Part shown: positions 63,257-64,000 of the stretch, in pieces
Layout: each line of letters begins with the position of its first letter
Position numbering within the stretch: the first letter of the stretch is position 1
NCBI GenBank assembly: GCA_045560765.1
Contig: JBJKZD010000009.1
Location: 372,001 to 436,000 of the forward strand
DNA: 64,000 nt
Direction: 5' to 3'
Source: UBA9926 sp913064795
GTDB taxonomy: Bacteria > Pseudomonadota > Gammaproteobacteria > Pseudomonadales > Azotimanducaceae
Notes under the pieces: model-generated
Told to the model about the DNA's origin: nothing
The model's input: the letters and a program-made list of their open reading frames with translations, nothing else
Database searches by the model: none
Translations under genes and position numbers: made by a program

Positions 63257-63934
63257 ATGCAATTTGATGATGTCCTCCTTGGGCGCCGCAGCATTCGAGG
63301 CTACAAGCCCGATCCAGTACCGAAAGCGCTCATTAAAGAAGTGTTAGCGTTGGCAATGCGTTCTCCCTCATCGATGAATACACAGCCCTGGAACTTTACG
63401 GTGGTTTCTGGCGAACCCTTAAATAGAATTCGGGCGGGAAACACCGAGCGCAATCTCGCCGGCGTGCCCCACTCACGAGAGTTTCGCATCGGTCAGGCTT
63501 TTGCAGGAGCGCATCGCGACCGCCAGGTGGGGGTCGCCAAGCAATTGTTCGCGGCCATGGGTATCGAACGCGAAGACAAGGATGGCCGGCAGGACTGGGT
63601 GTTACGAGGTTTTCGCCAGTTCGACGCGCCGGTATGCGTCATTATCACCTACGATCGCGTTCTCGCAGACAGCGACGACACACCCTTTGACTGTGGCGCC
63701 GTCACAACCGCTCTGGTCAACGCCGCTTGGTCCCGGGGCCTCGGCGCGGTGATCAATAGCCAAGGGATTATGCAGTCTCCGGTGGTGCGCGAGCATGCGA
63801 ATATTCCAGAGGATCAAGTCATTATGAAGGCCGTCGCCCTCGGCTGGCCGGATGAGACTTTTCCGGCCAATGCAGTCGTCTCAGAACGCAAAAGTGTTGA
63901 AGATGCTGCAAGGTTCTTAGGCTTTGACGACTGA
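63257..63934 (+). CDS. Nitroreductase family protein
   Basis: FMN-dependent NAD(P)H reductase, 225 residues. Seen: N-terminal RRSIRGYKPDPVPKALIKEVLALAMRSPSSMNTQPW (FMN-phosphate and flavin contacts), FDAPVCVIITYDR, GAVTTALVNAAWSRGLGAVI, and ALGWPDETFPANAVVSER at the C-terminus. It is typical of the nitroreductase superfamily and acts on nitroaromatics, quinones or enones; the physiological substrate is not known. It is the last full gene and is divergent from the molybdopterin gene. Start ATG 63257 has GGAAA 5 bases upstream. Confidence 0.92.
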   Translation: MQFDDVLLGRRSIRGYKPDPVPKALIKEVLALAMRSPSSMNTQPWNFTVVSGEPLNRIRAGNTERNLAGVPHSREFRIGQAFAGAHRDRQVGVAKQLFAAMGIEREDKDGRQDWVLRGFRQFDAPVCVIITYDRVLADSDDTPFDCGAVTTALVNAAWSRGLGAVINSQGIMQSPVVREHANIPEDQVIMKAVALGWPDETFPANAVVSERKSVEDAARFLGFDD

Positions 63935-64000
63935 TCTCTGACGACTGAAAACTCCTCCCTAAATAAATGGGCTTATCGATTTCTCTTATCCCGGGCCGAT

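Overview
The window looks like chromosomal DNA of an aerobic proteobacterium, most likely a marine-type gammaproteobacterium. This is inferred from gene content, not proven. It carries ubiG and coq7 (ubiquinone synthesis), tldD/pmbA, formate-tetrahydrofolate ligase and marC. It is also rich in oxygen-dependent catabolic enzymes: a Baeyer-Villiger monooxygenase, a CYP153-type P450, a TauD-type dioxygenase, two PhyH-type dioxygenases, acyl-CoA dehydrogenase, acyl-CoA ligase, enoyl-CoA hydratase, SDRs and an LLM oxidoreductase. No rRNA, tRNA, CRISPR array, insertion sequence or prophage gene was recognised.

Layout. 1-11.2 kb: lipid, alkane or terpenoid-type oxidation (BVMO, SDR plus acyl-CoA dehydrogenase pair, hydrolase, CYP153, amidase, acyl-CoA ligase). 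11.3-22.9 kb: sugar genes (gluconokinase, GPH symporter, SGLT-type symporter coupled to a GH30 lipoprotein) mixed with small flavin and VOC enzymes and a GrdB-like gene read through an in-frame TGA. 24.1-29.8 kb: an exported molybdenum hydroxylase of the isoquinoline oxidoreductase type, a cytochrome c and a divergent sensor kinase. 30.1-38.5 kb: scattered metabolic genes (reductase, MFS carrier, amidase, TauD, M20 peptidase, hydrolase). 38.5-49.2 kb: pmbA/tldD, ThuA-like protein, enoyl-CoA hydratase, kinase-like protein, SDR, sulfatase, fhs. 49.8-55.8 kb: two PhyH dioxygenases, a membrane protein plus XRE regulator pair behind a long inverted repeat, ubiG-coq7, a lipoprotein and a broken FAH-family gene. 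56-64 kb: an ATPase-permease-AttH/CrtC operon, a molybdopterin oxidoreductase and a nitroreductase.

Most notable is a probable selenoprotein at 17299-18219. The reading frame continues for 143 sense codons past an in-frame TGA (codon 163) into conserved-looking sequence with a UxxC motif. A 6-bp hairpin with a GUU loop lies 12 bases after the TGA, which fits a bacterial SECIS element. If real, the organism decodes UGA as selenocysteine and has an aerobic relative of the clostridial reductase B subunit.

A second, window-wide pattern is that many intergenic gaps hold short tandem repeats (7-18 bp units). Each gap has its own unit, ranging from perfect (18 bp x 8.5 at 41326) to strongly decayed (about 13-14 bp x about 22 at 7335). 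They look like independent local duplications at different ages rather than one dispersed repeat family.
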